A stretch of 64,000 nt of DNA from Penelope pileata (GCA_013396635.1 WBMW01005650.1:515974-579973), one strand, 5' to 3'; counted from the stretch's first letter, positions 11,279-22,860 are shown. Notes: generated by a model not told the origin, from the sequence alone. A program made the numbers and translations.

Positions 11279-11567
11279 CTTATCAGCTTCGTCTAAAGTG
11301 CTCGTTTCCACCGAAAAGTTGAAGTTCGCAGGGCACTGCACGCTCCCTGCCGCAGAGATAAGCGGGGCTGTTCTCACCGTAACCCAGGCACGAGTGCCAT
11401 AAAGCCGGTGGCCATTAGCAATCGGTAAAGAAGTGTGCGGACTGTAAAGCTAAGTGTTGTATCCTTTAGATAAGGGCTTATCTATCTAGGCATTAAACCC
11501 ACACTTTGCCTCTTCAGCACGTGGAGAGGCCGGGGGTGTGGAATACGATAGGAAAATATTTATCTAG
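11279..11567. promoter_or_regulatory. Cluster of six GATA-type motifs (candidate enhancer)
   Basis: WGATAR matches lie at about 11,279-11,286 (minus), 11,356-11,362 (plus), 11,468-11,474 (plus), 11,477-11,483 (minus), 11,483-11,489 (minus) and 11,560-11,566 (minus). The third and fourth form an exact inverted repeat, AGATAAG-GG-CTTATCT, at 11,468-11,483. A CACGTG E-box is at 11,518-11,523. About 0.6 such motifs would be expected by chance in 290 bp. GATA factors act in blood, heart and endoderm enhancers. The site could be one, but which factor binds is not shown by sequence. Confidence 0.4.
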
Positions 11568-11569
11568 TC

Positions 11570-12310
11570 CCTTTCGGACAGGAGGGTTTAACCCAGTCCA
11601 ACCAGACTGGCCAGGAGAAACCTGTTTCTTGTTTTTGTTTGGATGGACGCTGTGGATTAAAATCCTTTAAAGGCTTTGGGGTCACTGTTTGCCCACAAAA
11701 CAAACAAAAGATTATTTGGGTGGAGTGACATCGGTCTTCATACACGGTGTCTTTGCTGAGGTTCCCTCCTTCCGAGGTTCATCTTTCGACCACACATACA
11801 GATTGTCGATAAAGCAAACTTCATATATGTTTTAGAAAAAGGGGGAAAAAAATGGAAGAAGAAGGGGGAAAAAAAGCAACAAAACAGGACCCAATCCTGC
11901 CAGCTGTCACCGGCTCCGGGGTACAGGATGCTCTGAGCATCACCCAGATCAGGTCAGGCAGGAGAACAAGAAGCAGCCTGGGAGAAATCTTTCTGAATTG
12001 CCATCAGTGCACACAGTTTCTTATTCTTTTTGTTTTATTTTTTGTATAAAATGTATATTACATACATTTTTTGCTCAGTTCAGAAAGTAGTGTGGTGCCA
12101 GCTGCATGGATTAAGGAAAATTAACAAGATTTTTTATCCTGATCCTGTATCCCCAATCTTCCTCATGAGCAGAATTTTATCTGCTTAGGGATGGTGTCAT
12201 GTCCTATGGACTGCAGGGTGCTAAAGAGGTCCAACACCAGGCTGCCCTTAATGCAACAACAGCAGTAAAAGCCAGCCTAGGAGGTAACTGGAAAGATGCT
12301 ATCTTTCCCT
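11570..12310. other. Unique non-coding DNA with an AT palindrome
   Basis: Ordinary sequence. At 12,048-12,070 an inverted repeat has 9-bp arms, AAAATGTAT and ATACATTTT, around ATTAC. It is too AT-rich and short to call a terminator or RNA hairpin. No gene was recognised. Confidence 0.5.
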
Positions 12311-12525
12311 AGCTCTTACATAAATCTTGTAAATTTCAAATTATTACACAAAGATTGGCAGCATTTATTTTCATAATTTTTAGATAAGGAAACTGAGGCA
12401 CTGGGAAGAAAGAGGGTTGTTTGTTCGTTTGTTTGTTTGTTTACTTTTCCACAAGCTGCAATTTCAGTGGTAAAGCACAAGACTAAAACACAAGTTGTTT
12501 GCATCCCAGTCTGGTGTGTTTCTCC
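12311..12525 (-). mobile_element. MIR-like SINE relic (antisense to plus strand)
   Basis: AGATAAGGAAACTGAGGCAC at 12,381-12,400 matches the antisense of the MIR core (CCTCAGTTTCCTCATCTGTA). Sequence before it (CTTACATAAATCTTG, AAATTATTACACAA) and after it (AAGACTAAAACACAAG, CATCCCAGTCTGG) follows MIR in order. A (GTTT)n run at 12,418-12,441 has expanded inside. MIRs are ancient amniote SINEs, rare but present in birds. The copy is strongly diverged. Confidence 0.65.
12418..12441. repeat. Tetranucleotide microsatellite (GTTT)n
   Basis: Roughly six GTTT units with one substitution (GTTC), lying inside the MIR relic. Confidence 0.85.
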
Positions 12526-12540
12526 CATTTATCCCAAAGC

Positions 12541-12610
12541 CACACTGACTTTCAGGTAAGAGCCTCTGCCTGGTTCTTACTGAAGTCCATGGAAATTTTA
12601 GCACTGCTTT
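12541..12610. repeat. Possible short palindromic sauropsid repeat
   Basis: TTACTGAAGTCCATGGAAAT, with CACACTGACTTTCAGG about 30 bp upstream, resembles the TGAAGTCAATGG arms of the family at 47.75 kb. The ends are not recognisable, so this is tentative. Confidence 0.35.
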
Positions 12611-14394
12611 CAAATAAAAGGCTGAGAAGGCTGGTAAATGATCTCTTGCTATCAATCATTTCTGAAAAACTCACCTTATTTTTATTTTTATTTTTTCCAT
12701 AAGCAAATTTCCCAACCCCATCTGGGGCCCGGCATTGAGAGAAGGGGGCTCCAGGAAAATGGGAGGATGGGTACGACTTGGTCCAGAAGGAAGTAAACCA
12801 AGCAGCCTTCCAAGCAGCATTTTCAAGCAGAGGACAGCTGCACTCTGAACCCTTTCTTTCAATTTAAACTGTACATTTTTAGAAGGGCACCTGATCCATC
12901 TATAGAACCCTAAAATATGACAGTTCAGTTGGCAGCAGAACAGCAGACTGAATTATTCATGTGAAAGCCAAGTCATAACTTTCCATCAAACTGTGCACAC
13001 AAAACTCAGGGTTGGGACATGAACAGGAACCTTACATGCCTTAACTTAATCCCAGGATAATGGAGCTGGATTACAAGAAAGCAGATTTTTCTCAATAGCT
13101 GTCAGTTTTGAGGATGAAGTGATGGATATCATCTCGCTGTCTCCCCGTCCCCATGTAGAAGCTAAAATCCAGAGTCTCAGAAAGCAGGGGGAGATTTGTC
13201 ACTGCGTGAAGTGAGAAGAGAGATGAAACCTCTTATTTTAATAACAATATTCCATTACAGTTGGTTTTGGCTGATTACTGCCCTGTGTTTGCAATCTACC
13301 TCACTTCAGCAACGGTCACCTGGGAGCAGAAATCTCATCAACTTCATCAGCAAAGTGACGGAAGCCAGAATTACAGCATCAGAGCATAGGACAACAATCC
13401 TGCCCTGAGTAGGGCATCCCTCATTCTGTTGGCAGCAGGGAGATTTGAGGGCTTTCAGTTCTTTTCCAATAAGTTTTTTTTTAGGAGTTATTTTTTTTTT
13501 TTATGAAGGTTTCTCCTGAGAGCTGTGGGAAATGGGATGCCCAAAGGAGGGGGACACAGCCATGTGGGTCTTCTCCCCCCGTGCTGACATTAAAGTGCAT
13601 TTAGCTGTGCCTTCCACGGGGTCCCATCTGTTATCTCACCATGTTTACCTAGCACTCATTGCTGTAAGCTGGATGTGTGACTAAGGTTGATCTACAATTG
13701 CTTTTCTTGCCCAAAATGTTGTTCCTAAGGGCCTCTGACAGCTCTGGTCTCTGATCCCATAAAAGCCTTCTGCTCTTCTCCTGCATTTGGTCTTGGCAAA
13801 GGTGCTAAAAATGAAACGAATGGGACAGTTAAGCAGTTTATTGCCATCATTCATTTGGGATCCACAATGACCCTGAGTACCCCCCGCCTTGTAATCACAT
13901 TAGGCAGTGTTAGCCCTCAGCCTGCCACAGAAAGGGCTATTTCATATATTTCTGTGCTTTCAAAATAATTTTAAAAATTGCTGAGCTAAGACATAAATTT
14001 TCTTGCCACTCAATATTTCAGGCTATAATTGCTGACTTGTTGAGTGCAACGCAAGCCAGCAGTAATTCCAAAGGCTCCAGATGATTTTATGCATCTTTTT
14101 TTTCCCCTGGTTTGTAAGAAAAGTGCTCAAAACTAAAACAAAGCCAGGTCTTCAGAGCTAGATTTTTAAAAGTCTGGAGAGGTTTGTAACCAGACAAAGG
14201 AATTAGTAAGGAGAAGAGATGGGAACAATCAGAGCGAGCAGATGTTACGATCCCTGTAAGCAACTTTCTTCCAGAAGAATCCAATCAATACGAACCAAAG
14301 AGCAATTGACTCCTTTATAATTACCCGTTTTTCACTGGGACAAGTTTCCAGGCCGGTCTCTCCCTCCCCTCCAGCTGCAGGTGGTCTCTGACCT
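12611..14394. other. Unique non-coding DNA, no gene recognised
   Basis: Single-copy-looking sequence with T tracts near 12,675-12,700, 13,475-13,502 and 14,097. No open frame over about 70 codons carries any recognisable feature. I see no mobile element. Confidence 0.6.
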
Positions 14395-14510
14395 GCAGCC
14401 CAGCAGCATCCCCTGGGAGCAGCCCCGCTGCGCTCCACCTGCCAACGCCGCGCATCCGCCCAACGCAGCCCCGCGCGCAGCTGCACGGCCCCCAGCTGTA
14501 CCCCCTAGTG
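14395..14510. promoter_or_regulatory. Short CpG-rich patch
   Basis: About 110 bp with a dozen or so CpG dinucleotides (for example CAACGCCGCGCATCCGCCCAACG and CCCGCGCGCAGCTGCACGG) in otherwise CpG-poor DNA. It is too short for a standard CpG island and could be a small regulatory element or a methylation-protected site. No exon is evident. Confidence 0.35.
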
Positions 14511-15635
14511 GACTCCACGTGCATTTTTATTTCAGCAACAAGTTGGGATGAGGGTTTTATATGCTATTCCCATCCTCGTGAAGCATCCTGTTGAAAAGCT
14601 CTACAACACCTTCCCTGCTGCGTTGGAGAGATATCCTTGTCTTTTCCATACCTCGTCCACTGTACAGGCACTTGCTCAATGCTTTTCTAAAAGTGATCAA
14701 AGCAAATCACAAAGGAAATCCCCTCTGAAGCAAACACCTTTTTCCCTTCAGAAAGCTGAACATCTTTTTCATCTTCCAGGCATGAAAGAATTCCAGCCTA
14801 CAGCAAAGGACTAAAGAAGAGTTAATACATTTTGATTGTATCTTATAACTGTATGGCTCTCATTAAAAGTAATCTTCCCAAAATAATTCCCAGGCTGAGC
14901 GCTCAGTTTGTGGGGAATGATGAAGAGTATAATGATGAAAGAGCCTTGTGAGCAGAAGCTGTTCCATTATTCCAGGGTATGAAATTTAAACAATGAATAA
15001 AAAAAAGATGAAACATTCCCAATTTGTTCTTTACAGTCATCACATTGAATTTTAAGCCAGTCACAATTACCAAAAATGTGTATAAAGTTATGAAAATTCT
15101 GCCTAGATTTAAAACAATGCCAGTGACAGCACTTGGTTATGAAAAGGAAATCCAGCACTGAGGAATATGTTTATACTATGTGTTATAATTTCAAACAACT
15201 GCTGTTTTATCCAGAATTGCCTAGGATTTTACTTTAATTTAAAAAGTATAAATTATATGTGTGTCAAGCCCAGGGGTGAACAGTCCAGAGCTGAGTACTT
15301 AATAATGTACAGTGGGGAAAGCTGAGAAGAAAAACATGATAATTTATATCCAGATTTTTAAAAAACACAACAGTGGTATCCCCTCTCCATCAATCCCCAA
15401 CCAGACAGAAGCTGTAAATTCCCCATCTCTTGGGTGTGTTCAGGTAGTTCAGCTCCACAGCCAGCCAAAAGTGGTGACAGCTCAAGAAAATGTCACTGCT
15501 GGATCGCTCCGGGTCAGAAAGAGGCGAGTTTGACCCAAGAAGATTCAGACTACATACAGATGCAGATAAAATTTCTCCAGGACTTTGCAAGTACCAAGAC
15601 CAGCTTGTGCTCATGTAGAGTTTTGATCTTTTTGT
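14511..15635. other. Unique non-coding DNA, no gene recognised
   Basis: AT-leaning single-copy sequence. The 88-codon plus-strand frame at 14,548-14,814 has no identifiable domain or splice context. No repeat family was recognised. Confidence 0.6.
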
Positions 15636-15706
15636 TCTGTTTTTAAAAATTATTATTTTTATTTTTTCTTTTTTTTCACTTTTTATTTTTTATTTTTTTT
15701 TAATTG
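15636..15706. repeat. T-rich low-complexity tract
   Basis: About 70 bp of T runs broken by single A or C (TTATTATTTTTATTTTTTC type). There is no target-site duplication or adjacent element to indicate a retroposon tail. Confidence 0.85.
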
Positions 15707-17480
15707 CATGTGCATGGGGTACGCATGGCCAATGGTTCTCTGTCCATGGTACCGCCATGGGGCCACCCACAGCCTCCCAGCCCACACCCACCCATCCTTC
15801 CTCGAGCACGTGGCCTTAATTCCATCTCCATGCCCACATGAGGACCAAACTCCATTTTTTTGGCAGCAGTGCTGGACATGTCATGCCAAGAGCCAGCAGG
15901 AGCCAGTCCAGTGGTTCATAGCCTGACACCTCACCACCTTTTTGAGCTGTTGAGTTGGGATGCAGGAGACAGCTCACCTTCATTCCCAGCTCCCCGCCGC
16001 TGCCTGGCACTCAAAAACTAAGAGATCTTTCTAAATAGATGCACCGAAGTTGTATGCTACTGGACAATAGTGGCAGACACAACCAGATAAACACATCATC
16101 TTGTGTTTGCAAAGATCTTCAGTCCAAAGCAGCCATCCACCTGTGGGCTCTTTGCATTAAACATTAATATTAATTTTACGTTTTGTTTGTTTTACTGTAA
16201 GAGAAAATCAATACACTTCCCCATTCTCAGAGCTGAAGAAGCAGTAGCAGGAAGTTAGGTCAATAAAATTGCCCTACTTTGCAGAGAAGGGGTTTTGGTC
16301 CTTAACAAACTTCCATTGGAGAAAACAAGTATCCCATGCAGCAGAGCTGCTTCCTTTGTTTCATCTCAGGCCTCCTTCCCAGCTCCTTGCCATGGATCCA
16401 ATTACCCTGGGAACAAGATGTGGCTCTAAATTAAATCAAACCATTTATTTGTCTGGGGCAGCTTGGCCATGATACATCATGTGGTTTTTCAGAGAAGTTT
16501 CTGCCATCTGAAGGTATGTCTTTGCAGTTGTCACTTCTCATCAAGAGCAGGAGAGACATGGGTGCTTGTGTCAGATTGGCATTTCTATCCATCGGGCTTT
16601 TTTCTACCCTCAAGAGAAATGCTCCCACCCAGGATGGGCTCTTCATTCTTTACTGATGCTGTTTTGCTGTCTCCATTCATTGCGTGCTTTTTGAAACCAC
16701 ATTTTTCCATGCTGGGGACATGCAAATTTCCAGATACCCAAAAATCCCTTCTTCCCAAAGTTTGATTTATTCCAGGCCTCTCAAAACAGACTCGATGCAG
16801 GTAAAGACCTCAGGCGTGTTTTGGGGAAGAATGCGGTGAGTTCACCTGCCCCTCGCAGTACTGAGCTGTGGGAAAGGCCATGGCAGCCTTTGGTACTGGG
16901 GGTATAGAAAGCTTGTTAGATCCTGCTAAGGAGACTGCCTGTAGGAATTAATATTAGCAGAAAAGGGAAGGCTTTGAAATTTGTAGAAGGAAGAGAAGAA
17001 TTTATTAAAGAATGAGATGCAAGGAGGTAATGCCAGTTTTTGGGGGGCATGTACTGGACAGATGGCAAACAAGCAGTTCTACATAAAGACCTTCAAAAGA
17101 ATTTCCATCATTGGGCACTTCTGTGTTTCCCATGATTGATGAGAAAAGGAAGTGCCACCAGGATGGATGGAGAGAGAAGGTCCAGAGAGCAACTTCCCAT
17201 TTTAAGTCAGAACCATCCTGAAGGCAAATCGATAAATCTAAACAAGACTTATAGCCGAAAGACTTGGCACTTCAGGAGGCAATGGGGCAGGTGTTGGCAG
17301 GGCACAGCATCCAGGTTTGCATTTACACTGCTGATTTTCCCCATGCCTAACCCAGACTTCTGCAGACTCGCAGCAATGGTCCCCAGCAGGACACCCTGCA
17401 GCAGGACCTCGCCACAGCCCCGCGTTACACACGACCCATTGTGCTGCTGTAAACACTGAGCCAGGGGGAATTAGAGACAC
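15707..17480. other. Unique non-coding DNA, no gene recognised
   Basis: GC content is moderate at 15.7-16.0 kb and lower afterwards. Open frames up to 107 codons (17,136-17,459 plus) show no domain. No repeat was recognised. Confidence 0.6.
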
Positions 17481-17760
17481 GTTTTGGAAGCGGGCTCCTG
17501 CTTCTGTGTTAGGTTAATTAGTGGTTTGCTAGTATGTTAACTGCTCTGCACGTTGACCTCAGGCTGGCTCGTCTCTAATGAACAAAAGCAGTTCTCCAGC
17601 AACAGGTAACCACGGATTTCTCAGGGACTATAACTTAACTAACAAGCGTTCAGTTACCGAGTCTCATCTGGCCAAAAAGTGAGAAAATCCTTCTTAGGAA
17701 ATTCTCCCTCTCTATCCCCAAAGGAAACAGGTTATTAGAAAGATCTCGAGTCTAATTTAA
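17481..17760. promoter_or_regulatory. Unique block with homeodomain/HNF1-like half sites (candidate element)
   Basis: It contains AGGTTAATTAGTGG, TATGTTAACTGC, TCTAATGAAC, AACTTAACTAAC and GGTAACCACGG in about 140 bp, without repeats or open frames. The cluster of TTAAT/GTTAA half sites is suggestive of an enhancer, but its significance is untested. Confidence 0.22.
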
Positions 17761-20298
17761 AACCCAGAGCCTGGGCTTGTTCGAAATCGTCCTCATTTCT
17801 TCTCAGCAAGCCCCTGAAGCTGGGGGGACTTTTTGGACCGAGGTCTGATGACTGCCAATTTTGTTTCCATGGCAAAGTTCATCACAAAAGAATTCACCTT
17901 TTGTAGGAAACTCCATTTTGATCAGGAAATGTATTTTTGCCAACGCTAAGTGCAGCTAGACAGGCTCTTGTCAGGAAGTGGGATAGGGCCAGGCTGCAAA
18001 TCCAAGACTTTTTCCCTTTCCTGTGAGGATGTCCTTGCATTGACAGGTTATAAAGCTGAATCATGTTCTGGAAGAAAAAAAAAAAAAAAGAAATAAAGAA
18101 AAGAAAAAGAAAAGAAAAAACCCCGACGCACAGTAATGGCTCTCGGGTGACCCAATGGCCCAATTTTCCATGGGATTTAGGAAGAATTGCAAAGGCTGCA
18201 AACCTCTGCAAAAGCAATGCTGCAAGCTGCAAGTACTGCTGACTGCTTTTGCTGCCAGGAGTTTTGAGATGATCCCTGGAAACACATTTGGTTTTAATCA
18301 GGCCCCTGCACTGTGGAACATCCTGTTTGTCTACACTTATTATTACTGACAAATTATCCTCCTCCAAATCTCAGGGAGCATTCACTTTATCCTCACATTA
18401 AACCTGATTGGAAACAGTAGGTTTAATTGGACTCAGCATGAGGCCCAGTCGTAAACTGCACCAGTTCCCTTTTTTATTGTGGCATTCACTAGATGTGTGA
18501 AAATACTATATTTCATATACAGACCCCAATTTGCTACTGCAAGAGCTGTTAAAGACAATGCACAGATGCCCTGCGCTACATGAGCAACCTCTGCCCACTC
18601 TTGGTGCACCTAGGGCTGGGAAAAGTCTGCTGCTCTCAGCAGTGTGCATCTGCAACATGTCCTTGCAGAGGAAAAGATCCTGCCCCCAAAATCTGAGAGT
18701 TTGCTTCCACCATTAACAGAGCCCTGTGGTTTGCAGAACGGACTGCAAGAGTCTGTTCTGCTCCACCTGAGGTCTGAGGTTTTGTTGAGATGGAGAAGCT
18801 GGTGCAGGGCACGGAGGATGTTCCTCCCATTAGTCGTGCTCAGAAACATGAGCATCTTTGTCTGGAGACCTTTTGCCCAGGGAAATCTATTGCAATAACC
18901 AAACCCAAGGGATATTTGGCCAGTGCACGGAGACCTTTCCAACATCTCTGATTTTCTGTGACCCCAGCAGCTGCTCTTCCATGGCGGGCATTGCAGAACC
19001 AGTTGGGGGTTTCCAACCCAACGAGCCAGCTTGCGTCCCAAGCCATTCAGAGCTGCTGACAGGAGCTGTGCTATTAAGTAATCTCTTGCAAATGTCCTGG
19101 GTGTGGAAAACCATGAGACAGCACAATCTGTCTGGGGTTTAGAGGAAAAACAACCAAGAAGACAAACAGAGAACACAACGCCTTTGCTATTTGTGTTTAT
19201 ACAACTTGGGTTTCTTCATTAGGATCTGAAGTTGGAAAGGAGCACAAGCTGCAGAAATTAAGTTTTTCATGACAATACTCCTAACTGGGTAAAATAATAT
19301 CATTCAAGGGATTACCTTGGCTTAGGTATTCTTTTAAATTGGATTTAAATTACCTTTATATGTGCCAAGCCTGTATATACCTTGCTCTGGAAGCAAACCC
19401 AGAGTGCATTTTCTGTGTTCTCAGTTTATAAGCTATTGGTGCCAGTATTTTGCCAAGAAGTCTCTTGAAAATGACAAAAACATCACAGGGGTTGTTGATT
19501 AAGGTTCCTGGCTCAAAAAAAAAAAAAAAAGGAATTGCAAAGGTAACTAACATGAATAAGAGGGAGACTTGTCTCAAACTATGCTAGAGCTCAACTTCTA
19601 AATGTACGTTTTAAACAGCACCACAGACAAATCTACAACTGAGTTATGGCTCAGATACGAAAATGTATCACAAAGTCAGGGCACCCAACTCGAACTCACT
19701 GAAAATTGCTTCTTTCTTGCTTGATGCAATATGTTTGCTCTACGATATTGTGAAAGAAAACACAACACGGTGGTTAGAAGAGATGTGGAGCTTCTTACCA
19801 GATGGAGGTGGCCTGACAGCTTGTAAAAAACCTTTGCAAACTGTTAGCAGGAATGACAACTGACCTCAGTTACCAAAGCCTTTCATTTCTCCATGCAAGT
19901 AGAGCACTCACTGCTGTGCTGTGCTGGGGTGATAAGCAAGCTGGGAGGAATATGGAAATTTAGTTTGTGAAAAACCACGGTCTGTTTGAAAACATATTCC
20001 ACAAACAAGTCCTTTCTCATGCCACATTTTTCCCCCAGTTCAGCTTTGGTGCTGAACTTTCCATTTTCAACTGACCAACATAAATTAAAGCCAAACATTG
20101 GCATAGAGAGGAAAGATGGAGAAAGTTGACCATTTCCCTCAGGAGGTCAGCCACAAATTCCTGCTGTTGTCTGAGAAATGATGAGCTACTCTTTGGAGAC
20201 ATGACTTAGATCATTTAATGTCACAGGGAAAGTTTACAGGCGTTTCAACGAGGGTTGCAATATGTCATCTTTTTTATTCCTTTTTTACAAGTATAGAC
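17761..20298. other. Unique non-coding DNA, no gene recognised
   Basis: Contains A-rich tracts at 18,074-18,120 and 19,516-19,532. Overlapping frames at 18.6-19.2 kb on both strands (188 codons minus, 94 and 84 codons plus) have no recognisable domain and no plausible splice sites. I treat them as chance frames. Confidence 0.55.
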
Positions 20299-20406
20299 TT
20301 TCTTTTCTTTTCTTTTCTTTTCTTTTCTTTTCTTTTCTTTTCTTTTCTTTTCTTTTCTTTTCTTTTCTTTTCTTTTCTTTTCTTTTCTTTTCTTTTCTTT
20401 TCTTTT
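20299..20406. repeat. Pentanucleotide microsatellite (TTTTC)n
   Basis: About 21 uninterrupted copies, with pyrimidines on the plus strand. First segment of the large polypyrimidine locus. It changes to TTCTC units at a TTTTTTCTC junction. Confidence 0.97.
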
Positions 20407-20586
20407 TTCTCTTCTCTTCTCTTCTCTTCTCTTCTCTTCTCTTCTCTTCTCTTCTCTTCTCTTCTCTTCTCTTCTCTTCTCTTCTCTTCTCTTCTCTTCT
20501 CTTCTCTCTTCTCTTCTCTTCTCTTCTCTTCTCTTCTCTTCTCTTCTCTTCTCTTCTCTTCTCTTCTCTTCTCTTCTCTTCTCTTC
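20407..20586. repeat. Pentanucleotide microsatellite (TTCTC)n
   Basis: About 36 copies with a single phase slip (CTCTCTT) near 20,505. It runs directly into the assembly gap, so its true end is unknown. Confidence 0.97.
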
Positions 20587-20774
20587 NNNNNNNNNNNNNN
20601 NNNNNNNNNNNNNNNNNNNNNNNNNNNNNNNNNNNNNNNNNNNNNNNNNNNNNNNNNNNNNNNNNNNNNNNNNNNNNNNNNNNNNNNNNNNNNNNNNNNN
20701 NNNNNNNNNNNNNNNNNNNNNNNNNNNNNNNNNNNNNNNNNNNNNNNNNNNNNNNNNNNNNNNNNNNNNNNNNN
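20587..20774. other. Assembly gap (188 N) within microsatellite
   Basis: The N run sits exactly between the TTCTC array and the TTTTTC array. The missing DNA is probably more polypyrimidine repeat, and the stated gap length should not be trusted. Confidence 0.97.
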
Positions 20775-21464
20775 TTTTTCTTTTTCTTTTTCTTTTTCTT
20801 TTTCTTTTTCTTTTTCTTTTTCTTTTTCTTTTTCTTTTTCTTTTTCTTTTTCTTTTTCTTTTTCTTTTTCTTTTTCTTTTTCTTTTTCTTTTTCTTTTTC
20901 TTTTTCTTTTTCTTTTTCTTTTTCTTTTTCTTTTTCTTTTTCTTTTTCTTTTTCTTTTTCTTTTTCTTTTTCTTTTTCTTTTTCTTTTTCTTTTTCTTTT
21001 TCTTTTTCTTTTTCTTTTTCTTTTTCTTTTTCTTTTTCTTTTTCTTTTTCTTTTTCTTTTTCTTTTTCTTTTTCTTTTTCTTTTTCTTTTTCTTTTTCTT
21101 TTTCTTTTTCTTTTTCTTTTTCTTTTTCTTTTTCTTTTTCTTTTTCTTTTTCTTTTTCTTTTTCTTTTTCTTTTTCTTTTTCTTTTTCTTTTTCTTTTTC
21201 TTTTTCTTTTTCTTTTTCTTTTTCTTTTTCTTTTTCTTTTTCTTTTTCTTTTTCTTTTTCTTTTTCTTTTTCTTTTTCTTTTTCTTTTTCTTTTTCTTTT
21301 TCTTTTTCTTTTTCTTTTTCTTTTTCTTTTTCTTTTTCTTTTTCTTTTTCTTTTTCTTTTTCTTTTTCTTTTTCTTTTTCTTTTTCTTTTTCTTTTTCTT
21401 TTTCTTTTTCTCCTTTTCATTCTTTTTTTCTTTTTCTTTCTTTTTTCTTTTTTCTTTTTCTTTA
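20775..21464. repeat. Hexanucleotide microsatellite (TTTTTC)n, about 106 perfect copies
   Basis: From 20,775 to 21,410 the unit repeats 106 times without a single interruption. It then degrades into variant C/T units until 21,464. Homopurine-homopyrimidine mirror repeats of this kind can form triplex (H-DNA). Long translated frames on both strands (over 400 codons) are purely repeat-derived. The perfection of the array next to a gap may reflect recent expansion or collapsed or synthetic assembly. Confidence 0.97.
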
Positions 21465-22300
21465 CTAAAGTCTTACACACAAAAGGCCAGTTGTGCATGG
21501 TGCTATTTCCTTTGGGCGACCTTACAAGAAATGTTCCCAGCTCACTTCATGCCACTACAAATACCTCTTTACCTCAGAGAAAAGGGCACATCACTCACTT
21601 TGCAGGCCTAAACAAATTTGACTGCTCTGAGCTCCAACAGCTCTGTGTGACAAAGTATGTCAAGGAAAATATGTCATTCCCCCTTCATCATTATTCTCAC
21701 TTTCATTATTCATAAATATAGGATATAAATCTTCTGTCTTTAAACGGGCCATCTGTCATGGGAGACAGGCTAGCTGGCTATTGCCTCCCAACCCAAGCCC
21801 ACCCCACAGAATTTCAAGACGTATTTCCAGTTGAATAGAAACTTGAAGTGCTAAGGAGAGAGGATTTAGAAGTTCTTGTACGTTACACTTCCAGACAGAC
21901 GGAAAACAAGCTTTCGATTTCACCTAAAATGATAAATAAGGAGAAAAGGGTTTGAACCTTCTGTGGAGGCTTTTCTGGTTTTCACATTTAGGACGACTTC
22001 TTGCTGACGGACTTAACAGATGCAACCCAAATTTAGTAGAGACGAGTAAAATGGTTCAAGACACCATAAATGTTCATCAAAAACTCACACGAAGCCTGAA
22101 ATTAGCTTTCTGTCGAGGTTCTCAAAACTGACTTTTTTAATTCCTCTTCACCAAGTAACGGTTCTGGCCCTGCTTTCTTCTCTGGATTTCATCCAGGGAA
22201 AGAAGTCAAAGAAATTTCTTCTGCTGAGATATTTATTGCATTTGCTTTTCTAGGAAGCATTTGTAACTTGTTCAAAGTTCAAAAAATCACCTCAAATCTT
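21465..22300. other. Unique non-coding DNA, no gene recognised
   Basis: AT-leaning single-copy sequence. No repeat family and no open frame over 75 codons with any recognisable feature. Confidence 0.6.
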
Positions 22301-22860
22301 ACAGACTGACCTGTGAACCTGCTGCAGATTCAGTTCTGAGGGCGTAAAGTACAGGTTTGAAGCTTTTACAGTTATTTGGGAGGGAAGAAGGATATGAATA
22401 AGTGCTTCTACTGCTAATTCTCATTTTTTACAAATGTCTAAAATCAAATAAATAACTCCCCCAGGCCAATGATCTTATGCGGGTCTTTTGCTAAAAGAAA
22501 TGAAATCTTTCTTGTCACTGTCTCCTGTAATTACAGCAGACTTTCACTTCCCACGAGGGATCTGAATGCCAGCTGGGATCACCCCGTTTCTTACGTGCTG
22601 ATGGATTGTGCTAAATCCCACCGGTAGGATACTGGTGGATTAGCCAATAACAGCAGCAGACTTTTTATAGCACATAGCCCTTGACTTTAATAATAATTTC
22701 CAAAGCAGGTGCTATAGAGTTTTTCTTTGTGCATTTTCTCCGTTCCAGATTTACACTTCACGCTTCAATTTTTTTAATTACCCTCGCCCAACGTAATTTA
22801 ATGGCATGTAAATCCAGCTGTACTTTCAGTGGCTGCAGCTCATTTACTTAGAAGAAGCAT
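22301..22860. promoter_or_regulatory. Repeat-free AT-rich block (candidate conserved non-coding element)
   Basis: The sequence has a dense mix of homeodomain, TTTAAT and E-box-like words (CTGCTAATTCTC, TTACAGCAGAC, GATTAGCCAATAACAGCAGC, TTTAATTACCC) and no open frame or simple repeat over more than 500 bp. The texture fits conserved regulatory DNA, but there is no direct evidence of conservation. Confidence 0.25.

Noticed and set aside
20218..21611. Open frames of more than 400 codons on both strands
   Set aside because: They are translations of the TTTTC/TTCTC/TTTTTC microsatellite and run through the N gap. They are not genes.
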